Source: an uncultured Actinomycetes bacterium
Lineage (GTDB): Bacteria; Actinomycetota; Acidimicrobiia; Acidimicrobiales; RAAP-2
Assembly (NCBI GenBank): GCA_903875425.1
Contig: CAIQWC010000029.1
Span: forward strand, 1-44,093
Reading direction: 5' to 3'
DNA: 44,093 nt
Shown here piece by piece: positions 1-8,095 of this stretch; the stretch's first letter is position 1, and the number at the start of each line of letters is the position of its first letter. Both the position numbers and the translations under genes were made by a program. Under the pieces are notes generated by a model. That model was not told the DNA's origin. It worked only from the letters and a program-made list of their open reading frames with translations, and did not search any database.

Positions 1-708
1 ACGGGGGAAACGCTGAGCGAGCAAATCGAGCGTCTCGCTCCTCCCGCTGCCGACCACAACGTGATCTTCTCGGTCGAGCAACCTTTTAAAGCGACTGGCG
101 GCCTACGTTTGCTTCGCGGGAACTTAGCCCCCGACGGAGGCGCGATTTTAAAACTCGCCGGAGTCGAGAGCGGCATCATCGACGGTATTTTTACCGGAAA
201 GGCTCGGGTCTTTAATGGGGAACGCTCCCTGATCGACGCCCTCGATGAAGACTCAGACAGCTTCGCGGATAACGACATGGTGGTAATCCGCTACGAAGGA
301 CCCCGCGGAGCTCCAGGGATGCCTGAGATGCTTGATCCGACATCCAAGATCACCTCGCTGTGCCGAAAGCGCAACATCACGATCGCACTCATGACTGACG
401 CTCGCTTCTCGGGAGGCTCCGTGGGCCTCGTTATCGGCCACGTAGCACCCGAAGCCTTTATCGGCGGCCCTATCGCCCTCGTAGAAGACGGTGACACCAT
501 CGTCGTTGACATCAACCAGGACCGACTTGACTGCCTAGAACTGAATGACGACACCACTGTGACACAACGCCAAGCTGCCTGGGATACCAAGGTTACGTCC
601 AATGGCGGCCTTCACCCTGATGCCGCGCTAGTGACGCATCGCGTCTTAAAGCGCATGCGCGCCACCGGCCAGCCAGCGCTTCACGGTGGCGGGATGAGTG
701 CTGACTAG
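1..708 (+). CDS. ilvD: Dihydroxy-acid dehydratase, C-terminal part (5' end outside window)
   Basis: The reading frame is open from the first base and stops at 706-708. The visible 235 residues match the C-terminal half of the IlvD/Edd family: GPRGAPGMPEML near bases 301-333, and the family's RFSGGS block at 403-420 followed by GHVAPEAF and GGPIALV. IlvD is an iron-sulfur dehydratase making 2-keto acids for isoleucine, valine, leucine and, through ketoisovalerate, pantothenate; panB lies further on in this window. The Fe-S cysteines are expected in the missing N-terminal half, so IlvD versus a sugar-acid dehydratase of the same family is decided here only by the typical IlvD wording of the C-terminal blocks. 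It converges on the oxidoreductase gene after only 9 bases. Confidence 0.9.
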   Translation, partial: TGETLSEQIERLAPPAADHNVIFSVEQPFKATGGLRLLRGNLAPDGGAILKLAGVESGIIDGIFTGKARVFNGERSLIDALDEDSDSFADNDMVVIRYEGPRGAPGMPEMLDPTSKITSLCRKRNITIALMTDARFSGGSVGLVIGHVAPEAFIGGPIALVEDGDTIVVDINQDRLDCLELNDDTTVTQRQAAWDTKVTSNGGLHPDAALVTHRVLKRMRATGQPALHGGGMSAD

Positions 709-717
709 TCCGAGTAC

Positions 718-1803
718 CTAAGCGATCTCGGGCGCAACAAAGTCATCCCAAGTATCCATATAGCTAATAAAGGCTTCGCCAAGGCCCTCGTCGCGCAATA
801 CCGCTCGGCTTACCGGTAGTTCGCGCATCGCAACCAGAGGATTCGCTACCAATAATTCTGGGAAGTCATGATTAACAATGGCAGCACGACCTAAGGCCAC
901 AATGTCAGCGCCAAGGTCTAACGCACGCTGTAGCGCCGCACCGTCGTAGAGCTTGCCCGCTACCGCAACCTTGACGTCGCCCCGATCCACCGACAAAAAG
1001 AGCTCACTAAGACTTCGATCGGAAAACGCTGGATCAAGCGGTTCTTTAAAGACATCCCAAAGCGAGAGGTCAATCATGTCAACCTGACCTGAGGCAATGA
1101 GTTGCTCAAAAGTCCACACAATGTCAGCAGTATTAAGCCCGAAGCGCTCGGGCGAAAGTCTCACAGCGACTTGAAAATTTTGATTACATCGAGATCGGAT
1201 TCCATCGAGAATCTCAACAAAAATTTGGTAGCGAGCCTCGCGACTTCCTCCGAAACGATCCTCACGACGATTTAATTCAGGACTGAGGAACTCGCAGAGG
1301 AGGTAGTCATGGGCCCCATGAATCTCAACGCCATCAAAACCTGCCTCCTCACAGCGTTGCGCAGCTGCAACAAAGGATTCAATCGCTTCTTCAACCTCCT
1401 CCGTACTTAGTGCACGAGCCCCGGTTTTAGCGTCTTCGCTCGGTGCTACCGGCCTCTGCCCTATGAGTTCTGCAGAGGCCCGACGACCACCATGGTGCAG
1501 TTGCATGGACGCCATAGATCCAGAATCGTGAATAGCGCGAGCCAATCGTGTCAAGCCTTCGAGGTGCTGATCACCCCAACATCCGAGTTGGCCAGGAAAG
1601 GCCTTCCCGAGAGGATGAACATGACTTGCACAAGACATCACCATGCCAAAGCCACCCTCCGCACGCTTGGTTAGGAAGTGGAATTCGTCATCCGACAAAG
1701 TGCCGTCTTCATGACTCTGATGGTTCGTCAATGGAGCCAGCATCAGGCGGTTCTTCATTGCTGGGCCTCGCATGAAGGCAACCGATTCAAAGGGCGATGA
1801 CAT
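718..1803 (-). CDS. Old yellow enzyme family NADH:flavin oxidoreductase
   Basis: A 361-residue FMN-dependent TIM-barrel ene-reductase-like protein, probably cytosolic. Visible family blocks are APLTNHQ (23-29), QLHHGGR (101-107), GVEIHGAHDYLL (158-169, with the substrate-binding His/His/Tyr region) and NRREDRFGGS (178-187). The C-terminal GADIVALGRAAIVNHDF block resembles the phosphate-binding end of the barrel. It has no C-terminal Fe-S/FAD extension, so it is the short OYE type and not a 2,4-dienoyl-CoA reductase. The ATG at 1803 has a strong GAGGAG ribosome site 5 bases upstream. It follows the LLM oxidoreductase gene by 43 bases on the same strand, so the two flavoenzymes probably share a transcript. 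The substrate cannot be told from sequence. Confidence 0.9.
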   Translation of the reverse strand: MSSPFESVAFMRGPAMKNRLMLAPLTNHQSHEDGTLSDDEFHFLTKRAEGGFGMVMSCASHVHPLGKAFPGQLGCWGDQHLEGLTRLARAIHDSGSMASMQLHHGGRRASAELIGQRPVAPSEDAKTGARALSTEEVEEAIESFVAAAQRCEEAGFDGVEIHGAHDYLLCEFLSPELNRREDRFGGSREARYQIFVEILDGIRSRCNQNFQVAVRLSPERFGLNTADIVWTFEQLIASGQVDMIDLSLWDVFKEPLDPAFSDRSLSELFLSVDRGDVKVAVAGKLYDGAALQRALDLGADIVALGRAAIVNHDFPELLVANPLVAMRELPVSRAVLRDEGLGEAFISYMDTWDDFVAPEIA

Positions 1804-1846
1804 AGGTACTCCTCGTTGCTTACAAACCGCTCTGTAGCCTACGCCG

Positions 1847-2851
1847 TTACAAACCGTTAGAGGAGCTAAGCGAGGAAGCCTTCAGCGCCGCCCACGCCTT
1901 GGCCGTTAGCGAAATAGACGCAATGCGATCCTCAACCTTGTGTATTCGCGTTGACAACATAATTTCGTCAGCGCCCGTTCTTGCAACAAGCTCACCAATC
2001 CCCTGAGCGACCTCCTCGGGGTTACCAACAATGTGGTTAGCGCTCACGCGCTCAAGCGAGACACGATCGACTTCACGGAGTTCAAATCCTTCGGCTTTCT
2101 CTGGCGACATCAACTGAGCCGGACGACCTTGACGAATGAACAGTGATGACATCCTGGCCGGGCCTGCAAGAAAGCGAGCGTGTTCACTTTCTTGAGCGCA
2201 TACCACCGTTGCGCCAACCATCACCCGCGGCTTCTCAAGAACAGCCGATGGTCGAAACGATTCTCGATAGAGCGCTACCGCCTGATCGAGTAGCTCGGGT
2301 GCAAAGTGGTACGCAAAACTGTACGGAATACCCATAGCTCCGGCGACCTGTGCACTATAGGTACTCGAACCAAGAAGCCACAACTCAGGGAGCGAACCGA
2401 TACCGGGCATAGCGAGCACCGGGCCGGTGCCAAGAAAGTAGCTGACGAGCTCCATGAGGTCTTGGGTGAAGTTCTCCGGATTATGCCGACCTACTGCTTG
2501 CATGGTGCGGCGATCAGACCCTGGAGCGCGGCCAATGCCAAGATCAATACGACCGGGGTGGAGCGCTTCGAGGGTACCGAACTGTTCAGCCACGATGTAT
2601 GGCGGGTGGTTGGGTAACATCACGCCGCCAGATCCAACACGGATCCTTGTAGTGAGAGCAGCTAAGTGCGCAATTAAGACCGACGGAGAAGAACTTGCAA
2701 CTCCTGGCATACCGTGATGCTCGGCGAGCCAAATTCGGTGTAGGCCAGCGGCTTCCGCTGCGATAGCCACCGTCGTGACGTCCTCAAGGGCTTCTTGGGC
2801 CGTGGAACCTTCGACTACCGAGGCAACCTCATGGAGGGAAAGTACTGTCAC
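1847..2851 (-). CDS. Luciferase-like (LLM class) flavin-dependent monooxygenase
   Basis: A 334-residue protein of the bacterial-luciferase TIM-barrel superfamily, using reduced F420 or FMN. Diagnostic blocks are WLAEHHGMP (41-49), RVGSGGVMLPNHPP (71-84) and EQFGTLEALHPGRIDLGIGRAPG (89-111), typical of the MsnO8/YhbW-like single-component subgroup. The start is GTG at 2851, preceded by an AAGG element about 8 bases away; no in-frame ATG fits the conserved N-terminus better. It is the first gene of a two-gene leftward unit with the OYE-family gene. Actinobacteria often use F420 in this superfamily, but the cofactor cannot be assigned here. The substrate is unknown. Confidence 0.88.
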   Translation of the reverse strand: MTVLSLHEVASVVEGSTAQEALEDVTTVAIAAEAAGLHRIWLAEHHGMPGVASSSPSVLIAHLAALTTRIRVGSGGVMLPNHPPYIVAEQFGTLEALHPGRIDLGIGRAPGSDRRTMQAVGRHNPENFTQDLMELVSYFLGTGPVLAMPGIGSLPELWLLGSSTYSAQVAGAMGIPYSFAYHFAPELLDQAVALYRESFRPSAVLEKPRVMVGATVVCAQESEHARFLAGPARMSSLFIRQGRPAQLMSPEKAEGFELREVDRVSLERVSANHIVGNPEEVAQGIGELVARTGADEIMLSTRIHKVEDRIASISLTAKAWAALKASSLSSSNGL

Positions 2852-3131
2852 GCTCTTACCTTAGAGAATGACCAGCACTGCTAACACAGCGTCTCCTCAG
2901 GCTGCGATGATGTCGTTCGTTGGGCGTTTCATAACAAAAATTTCACACTTCTGTGTTTCTGGCTCATGGCGGAGCTTTCTTCTGAAACCGCCCTACTTTT
3001 AGGGACTTTTAGAACAAAGCCATCGCTTAGAACGCTGAGGCGCTTGAGAAAACATCCATATCGACCACCTCACTTCACTAGCCTTGGCCAACGAAATCCC
3101 ACCCCAGGGTGTTTTTACTAGGAGCTCAATA
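2852..3131. promoter_or_regulatory. Divergent intergenic region between LLM oxidoreductase and sqdB
   Basis: About 280 bases separate the leftward LLM gene from the rightward sulfoquinovose synthase gene, so both promoters should lie here. A small perfect hairpin, CCCTA-CTTT-TAGGG (2991-3004), is followed by a T-rich stretch. I could not assign -35/-10 boxes with confidence. The frame of the next gene is open back to TTG 3084, but homology and a GGAG site place the start at 3132. Confidence 0.4.
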
Positions 3132-4325
3132 ATGAATGTTCTCGTTCTCGGTGGTGACGGCTTCTGTGGTTGGCCGACCGCTCTTCATCTTTCAGCAAGC
3201 GGTCACGACGTAACGATCATCGATAATCTCTCTCGTCGAATGATTGACGTCGAACTCGAGGTTGACTCACTCACCCCCATTCGCCCCATCCACGAGCGCC
3301 TCAACGTTTGGACAGAGGTAACGGGTCGAAGCATTGGCTTCATCAACCTAGATCTAGCCAAGGAGTACGACCGTCTCGTCGACATCCTCCTCACCCAAAA
3401 GCCCGATGCCGTTGTCCACTTCGCAGAGCAGCGCGCCGCCCCGTATTCGATGCGCAACGCCAAGGCAAAGCGCTACACGGTTGACAACAACGTCAGCGGC
3501 ACTCACAACCTGCTTGCCGCGATTGTCGAAACCGGCCAAGATATTCAAGTTGTTCACCTCGGCACCATGGGCGTATACGGCTATGGCTGGTCCGGTAGCG
3601 CCCCCATCCCCGAGGGCTACCTCACCGTCAAGGTGCCGACACCCGACGGTGAAATCGACCGGGAAATCCTTCACCCAGCCAATCCTGGCTCCGTGTATCA
3701 CATGACCAAGACGCTCGATCAGTTGCTCTTTGCCTTCTATGCCAAAAACGACGGATTGCGAATTACCGATCTCCACCAAGGCATCGTGTGGGGAACCGCT
3801 ACCCCTGAGACAGCCCTTGACGAACGCCTCATTAACCGCTTCGATTATGACGGTGATTACGGAACGGTGCTCAACCGCTTCCTCATGCAAGCGGCAATCG
3901 GTCACCCCCTCACCGTGCACGGCACCGGTGGTCAGACCCGCGCTTTCATCCACATTCGCGACACCGTGCGTTGTATCGAGATTGCGCTAACAAACCCGCC
4001 AAAGAGTTTCGAGCAGGTCTCAGTATTTAATCAAGTCACCGAGACCCATCGCGTTATCGAATTGGCCGAGATGATTTCAAGCCTCACCGGCGTGGAGATC
4101 GCGCTGCTTCCTAACCCGCGTAAAGAAGCCGCCGAAAACGAGCTCAACGTCACTCGCGAGCGTTTCCTCGGCCTTGGTCTCAACCCGACCACGCTCAGCG
4201 AAGGACTCCTCGAAGAAGTGCGTGACGTCGGTAAGCGCTACGCCGACCGGGCTGACCTCACCAAGATCGTTGCGCGCTCCGTATGGAACAAAGGCATGGA
4301 AGTTGCTCCCGATTTGATGAAATAG
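3132..4325 (+). CDS. sqdB: UDP-sulfoquinovose synthase (SQD1/SqdB)
   Basis: A 397-residue short-chain dehydrogenase/epimerase-like enzyme that makes UDP-sulfoquinovose from UDP-glucose and sulfite, the head-group donor of sulfolipid SQDG. It shows the Rossmann motif GGDGFCG (7-13), the family block VVHFAEQRAAPYSM (94-107), catalytic Thr145 in HLGTMGVYGYG, and the YxxxK pair Tyr189/Lys193. The long insertion with the DREILHPANPGSVYHMTK stretch is typical of SQD1 and not of ordinary GalE-like epimerases. The start ATG 3132 has GGAG 7 bases upstream. The gene converges with the membrane protein at 4338, leaving 12 bases. No GT4-type SqdX/SQD2 glycosyltransferase is seen in the window, so the sulfolipid step must be elsewhere or use another enzyme. 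Confidence 0.93.
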   Translation: MNVLVLGGDGFCGWPTALHLSASGHDVTIIDNLSRRMIDVELEVDSLTPIRPIHERLNVWTEVTGRSIGFINLDLAKEYDRLVDILLTQKPDAVVHFAEQRAAPYSMRNAKAKRYTVDNNVSGTHNLLAAIVETGQDIQVVHLGTMGVYGYGWSGSAPIPEGYLTVKVPTPDGEIDREILHPANPGSVYHMTKTLDQLLFAFYAKNDGLRITDLHQGIVWGTATPETALDERLINRFDYDGDYGTVLNRFLMQAAIGHPLTVHGTGGQTRAFIHIRDTVRCIEIALTNPPKSFEQVSVFNQVTETHRVIELAEMISSLTGVEIALLPNPRKEAAENELNVTRERFLGLGLNPTTLSEGLLEEVRDVGKRYADRADLTKIVARSVWNKGMEVAPDLMK

Positions 4326-4337
4326 CGGTCGTCCCGA

Positions 4338-6023
4338 TTAATTCGGGGGCTTGCCATACATCCAGCGCGTCGGCGTATCGCTGCTGACGCTTGCCGGTGT
4401 TTTTGTATACACCTGTACCGAATAGGACTGTCCGCGTCCTGGCGCCCACACCCAGGTTGGTGGGTACAAGGTAACGACCCTGGTTTGGCGGGGACCAAGC
4501 ACCAGGCGCTGATGGTGAGCAGGGATCCAAAACCCCGAAGGATGAGGCGTACTGGTGTTAACCATGACGAAGGGATAGATCGTCTTGTTGGTCTCATTGT
4601 GTAAGGCCACGCGGACCGCGATAATCGATTGGCCCGCATCCCCTGGCGCTGCCCAGAGCGTACGAACCGACAGCACCGGAATTGAGAAGGCCAGAATGAT
4701 GAAGAGCGCTGCGAGCGTCGTGGGTACACCAAGGGCAATCCATGTCCAGATCCTTGGCCACCGCTTCCCCGGCCCCGCATCCACCCTCGTGACGCTTAGC
4801 CCAGCAATCAGCGCTACGGGGAGAAAATCAACGAGGTAGCTCGACAGACTTCGTCCCGGGATGAAGAACACGAGGGGAAGAACAAAGAGCCAAATGCGTT
4901 TCATGGTGGGATACCAGTACACGAAGGCTACGAGAAGTCCAATTTCCGAAACGAATCCTGCGATGGATAGGTAACTGATGCGCGCACTCGGCAAGAAGCC
5001 GTGGAGCACCAAGGTGACGAATCCCGAGCCATCGGGCACCAAGGGCTTGGTGAGGGGCAAGGTGATGCCTCGCCACCATGCGCTCGGGGACCAAATGATG
5101 AAGGGGAGATTCAGCGCAACAAAGGTACCTAGCGTGGCACTGGCGTAGCCCAAGACACTGGACCACACCCGAGATTGGTGGCGACGCGCCTCAATCCCAA
5201 TACCAATAAAAAGAAAAGGTACAACGAACCAGGGGCTTTGCTTAATCGCACACGCAATACCCAACGCCACAGGGCCTGCCCAGCGCAAGGCCAGGTTGCG
5301 AGTGTGGTCCGAAAAACGATCCCACTGCCACACCGCCACCATCAGAAAAGGAATAAAGAGGGCGTCGGTGCCTCCATTGGCAAAGCCACCTAGGTAAATA
5401 AAGGACAACAAGAGGGCGGGGGCCAACCACCGAATAGATCGCGGTAGTACGAACCACAAGAACACCAGTGCAAGCGTCCCAGCGATGAGATCCAATACGT
5501 CGGCGGGTAGGTGATTGATGCCAAGCCCGTGAAGGGGGGCTTCGAGGAGAAACGCGCCAGCAGGATACGAGACCGTTGATACGTGACCGCCACCCAAGGT
5601 GTACGTCCAGTATCCGTTGATGTCTTTCAGTAGTTGTGACGCATAGGGCAGTAGGGATGTTTGGTAAGGGTTATGACCCTTGAGCATGATGCGTGTTGCC
5701 GCCTCATTGAAGGCTGCTGAGTCGGTGGTGTAGTAGGAGCGCCCAAGGATAGAAACAAGTTGGTTGAGGAAAGCCGTGACCGTAGCGAGCGCCATGATCC
5801 CGACTTCAAGGCCTCTCGTCATGGGTTGGGTTGATCGCCAAATCAGCACTATGGCTCCGAGACCAGCGGCAATCATGAGGGGGGAGCCCACCGCCTCGAA
5901 CGGAACGGTGGCCCAACCACCCGCCGCGCCAAAGCCCCCGAGGATGACGCCAAAGGCAACCAAGCTCCAGCCGGCCTTACTCGCTAGCGATGATGCGGTT
6001 TCTGGAGAGATGTCGGTTTCCAT
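4338..6023 (-). CDS. Polytopic membrane protein, probable GT-C/GT87-like glycosyltransferase
   Basis: A 561-residue protein with about ten or more hydrophobic segments. After the first membrane segments comes an extracytoplasmic-type loop with TTDSAAFNEAA followed by KGHNPY, the pattern of GT-C mannosyltransferases and DUF2029/GT87 proteins that use polyprenyl-phosphate sugars. Later blocks (GGTDALFIPFLM, ACAIKQSPWFVVPF) also fit these families. The last ~130 residues after the final membrane segment form a non-membrane, beta-rich domain, probably outside the cell. I infer transfer of a sugar to a lipid or cell-surface polymer; substrate and donor are unknown. It ends 12 bases from the end of sqdB on the opposite strand, so a shared pathway is suggestive only. 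Confidence 0.6.
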   Translation of the reverse strand: METDISPETASSLASKAGWSLVAFGVILGGFGAAGGWATVPFEAVGSPLMIAAGLGAIVLIWRSTQPMTRGLEVGIMALATVTAFLNQLVSILGRSYYTTDSAAFNEAATRIMLKGHNPYQTSLLPYASQLLKDINGYWTYTLGGGHVSTVSYPAGAFLLEAPLHGLGINHLPADVLDLIAGTLALVFLWFVLPRSIRWLAPALLLSFIYLGGFANGGTDALFIPFLMVAVWQWDRFSDHTRNLALRWAGPVALGIACAIKQSPWFVVPFLFIGIGIEARRHQSRVWSSVLGYASATLGTFVALNLPFIIWSPSAWWRGITLPLTKPLVPDGSGFVTLVLHGFLPSARISYLSIAGFVSEIGLLVAFVYWYPTMKRIWLFVLPLVFFIPGRSLSSYLVDFLPVALIAGLSVTRVDAGPGKRWPRIWTWIALGVPTTLAALFIILAFSIPVLSVRTLWAAPGDAGQSIIAVRVALHNETNKTIYPFVMVNTSTPHPSGFWIPAHHQRLVLGPRQTRVVTLYPPTWVWAPGRGQSYSVQVYTKTPASVSSDTPTRWMYGKPPN

Positions 6024-6240
6024 GCGTTCAGCCTCCGCCCAAAAGCAAACGGACCTAGGGGGTTAAGTACGAGTTCGCCCTAGCGTTCCCACTGTTTCGA
6101 CTCTTCACCAACACTACGACGCCATCGAGACGCTAGCCACCATGATGGTGCAGCCACCACCAAACGACCTCCAGGGTTGCCTTTGCACGGGCCGCAATTT
6201 ATTCACACCGACTCTGGGCTCCTCCGAGTCGAGGCCGATC
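6024..6240. other. Intergenic region with a weak hairpin after the DUF2505 operon
   Basis: These 217 bases hold the upstream region of the leftward GT-C-like gene and the end of the leftward three-gene operon. A hairpin CGACTC (6209-6214) / GAGTCG (6226-6231) with an 11-base loop lies just after the last operon gene. On the minus strand it is followed by an A/T-rich but not T-only tail, so it is at best a weak terminator. I see no gene here. Confidence 0.35.
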
Positions 6241-6486
6241 CTACGAGGACCGCTTGGCTCTCACGACTCTCAGCACCGATACGAGCAGCATGAGCAACAC
6301 GCTCACTGGCAGCACAATGACCGTAAGCACTCGGAGGTGGCCAAGCAGACTCGTCATGGCAGCAATGCCAAGGACCAAGACCGTTCCAACAAAAAGCTCG
6401 GGTGTATCGCCGACAAGAAAATCCCACCAGAAGAAAGCGAAACCTTTGATGATCCGAATAACGAGGGCTTGCTTCGTTTCACTCAT
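6241..6486 (-). CDS. Small hypothetical membrane protein (81 aa)
   Basis: I do not recognise a named family. The protein has two or more hydrophobic stretches: residues ~12-40 (from IIKGFAFFWWDFLVG, with Trp-Trp and an acidic turn) and ~47-75 (a long aliphatic run), and ends in basic residues RVVRAKRSS, which suggests a cytoplasmic C-terminus. Its ATG overlaps the TGA of the preceding COG4280-type gene (ATGA at 6483-6486), so translation is probably coupled. The FWWDFLVGDTPELFVG stretch resembles small membrane proteins found beside COG4280-like proteins, which suggests a partner subunit; this is inference. Confidence 0.7.
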   Translation of the reverse strand: MSETKQALVIRIIKGFAFFWWDFLVGDTPELFVGTVLVLGIAAMTSLLGHLRVLTVIVLPVSVLLMLLVSVLRVVRAKRSS

Positions 6487-7238
6487 AGCGACGCCTCATG
6501 TACCTCAACCGGATCGTGCTTCAAGAGCGCAATCACGAACCACGAGACCAAGGCGTAGATGCCAACCAGAATGGGCAGCATGGCATTATTCCCTGGCCAG
6601 GCAAGCTTGAGTCCCTCGCCAGACCAGAAAGTGCCGTAGCTCACCAACATGATGCCAACCGTCATCTTCATAGCATTCTCAGGAACATTCGAGAGCTGAC
6701 GAGCAACGATGGCGCCAACCGCAGCCACTAAAACCAGCGCTACCCCTGCGGTTGCCGAGGCGAGGCCGAGTTGATGCGAAGAAGCACCCAACGTCAGTAC
6801 CGTCACGACTACTTCAAGGCCTTCTAAAAATACTCCCTTAAAACTCACGATGAAGGCGACTCGATCTCGATTACCCGCTGCATTGCTTAGTTGCGCGGCG
6901 GTGTTAGCAAAGATCACATCTTCGTCATGTTTGGCGATATAACCCGCAGAGCGCAAAATAGCCTTACGAAGCCATTGCAGACCAAAAATCAGAAGAATGC
7001 CACCAATGATCAGTCTGAGACTACCCAAGGGTATGGTGGCGAGTGCGGGACCAAAGATCGCCACCAGAAGCGTCAGCGCTGCGATCGCGACCGCTACTCC
7101 CTCCAAGGCTGAACGCCAACTCCTCGTTTTCCCAACCGCGACCACAATGGTTAGCGCTTCCACCATCTCCACGACACAGGCAAGAAATACCGCTACCACC
7201 AACACAAGGTTGCTACCCGTCGTGGCGGTGGCGATCAC
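6483..7238 (-). CDS. COG4280-type integral membrane protein, possible cation transporter
   Basis: A 251-residue protein with about six to seven hydrophobic segments. Two similar acidic membrane motifs stand out: EMVEALTIVVAVG (24-36) near the N-terminus and FLEGLEVVVTVLTLG (137-151) in the second half, giving paired glutamates (Glu24/Glu27 and Glu139/Glu142). Repeated acidic motifs in two inverted halves are the layout of the LysE/Gdt1 (UPF0016) transporter superfamily. I therefore infer a metal or small-cation transporter, with moderate confidence; the exact ion is unknown. The start is GTG, overlapping the stop of the upstream DUF2505 gene (GTGA, 7235-7238), and the end overlaps the next gene (ATGA). 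The three genes form one translationally coupled operon. Confidence 0.7.
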   Translation of the reverse strand: MIATATTGSNLVLVVAVFLACVVEMVEALTIVVAVGKTRSWRSALEGVAVAIAALTLLVAIFGPALATIPLGSLRLIIGGILLIFGLQWLRKAILRSAGYIAKHDEDVIFANTAAQLSNAAGNRDRVAFIVSFKGVFLEGLEVVVTVLTLGASSHQLGLASATAGVALVLVAAVGAIVARQLSNVPENAMKMTVGIMLVSYGTFWSGEGLKLAWPGNNAMLPILVGIYALVSWFVIALLKHDPVEVHEASL

Positions 7239-7735
7239 GGGAGCGGTAGTTGTAAAAAGGCTGCGATAGCAACGGCTTCATCCTTCAGGTGGCTACGAAG
7301 TCCCTGCACGATGGCCACCTCAGCCGTATGGCTAATCAAGGGCAGATGAACGTTGAGTTCGCCGTTTAGCGATTCAGTGCAACCAGTCGCTGTTTCCTCA
7401 AGGAGCAGGGACCCGCTACAGCTAAGCAGTCCGTTGTAGTGATCAGGCGTCATTGTTACCTGTCCGCTCCCGCTCTCGCGGTTCAGTTCGGTACGTATCA
7501 CCCACGTCAACTTTGTAGGATCCACCGCCATTCGAGCAGGTCCCGACAAGGCGCCCGCAAAGGCGTACCGTACCTCCATCGTTACTAAATTTCCCTCCTC
7601 CGTTACCACGAGCAGCTCAGGGGCATGGATATTAGATACCTGAGAACCTAAAAACTCGTAATAGGAATGGTTGATCATGGCCGCAATCACCGCTTCACGG
7701 CTAGCGCTGATTTCATGATTAATGGCGAAATTCAT
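7235..7735 (-). CDS. DUF2505 family protein (START/SRPBCC-like fold)
   Basis: A 166-residue soluble protein resembling actinobacterial DUF2505 proteins: an N-terminal strand and helix (FAINHEISASREAVIAAMINHSYYEFL), a run of beta strands, and a long C-terminal helix, the pattern of a SRPBCC ligand-binding fold. No catalytic residues are known for the family. The ATG at 7735 has a purine-rich AGAGGAAGAG site upstream. It is the first gene of the three-gene overlapping operon with two membrane proteins, which suggests a role in handling a hydrophobic ligand or in regulating the membrane partner; this is inference from context. Confidence 0.72.
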   Translation of the reverse strand: MNFAINHEISASREAVIAAMINHSYYEFLGSQVSNIHAPELLVVTEEGNLVTMEVRYAFAGALSGPARMAVDPTKLTWVIRTELNRESGSGQVTMTPDHYNGLLSCSGSLLLEETATGCTESLNGELNVHLPLISHTAEVAIVQGLRSHLKDEAVAIAAFLQLPLP

Positions 7736-8095
7736 AAGTATCTCTTCCTCTGTGCTTCTGACACTTTAGAAAAACAAACGTGACTACTGCGCTGACGCAT
7801 TAATTCACCCAGGAATCATCTGGGGATATCCAAAACGTTGCAGTCTGTTAACTTCTCATTCGTAGCCTAGAAACGTGGTGATTCGTGAGGTCCATGTTCC
7901 TTCGCTTGAGTCACCCTTCGGCCCAACGACTACCCCCCCGGTTGCTTGGGCAAGACGTCGCGTTCCTCCAACGCGACGTATTACTCCGGTTGCGCCAACT
8001 TGCTTGCAGAACATCTGCTCAAAGCCTGATAGGTGCACAGTATTTATCCAGCGTGTTTCATCGCGTGAACGCGCCACCTGGGGAACAGGGTGGTA
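7736..8095. promoter_or_regulatory. Gene-free 360-base divergent region with structured element
   Basis: This stretch separates the leftward DUF2505 operon from the rightward response regulator. ORFs crossing it have no recognisable protein pattern. The middle holds a perfect 10-base inverted repeat, ACGTCGCGTT (7955-7964) and AACGCGACGT (7970-7979), with a CCTCC loop. It is bracketed by two direct copies of CCGGTTGC (7938-7945 and 7986-7993). Promoters for both flanking units should lie here, but I could not fix their boxes. Confidence 0.55.
7955..7979. repeat. Perfect 10-bp inverted repeat with 5-base loop
   Basis: ACGTCGCGTT, loop CCTCC, AACGCGACGT. There is no T-run on either side, so it does not look like a Rho-independent terminator. 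It could be an RNA stem with a pyrimidine loop able to pair with a GGAGG ribosome site, or a DNA operator. It lies about 117 bases before the response regulator start. Confidence 0.8.

Noticed and set aside
3354-3953. 199-codon frame antisense to sqdB
   Set aside because: sqdB on the other strand has clear catalytic motifs; this is a shadow frame.
4333-4347. CCCGA-TTAAT-TCGGG hairpin at the sqdB/GT-C junction
   Set aside because: The stem is only 5 bp and there is no T-run, so it is too weak to call a terminator.
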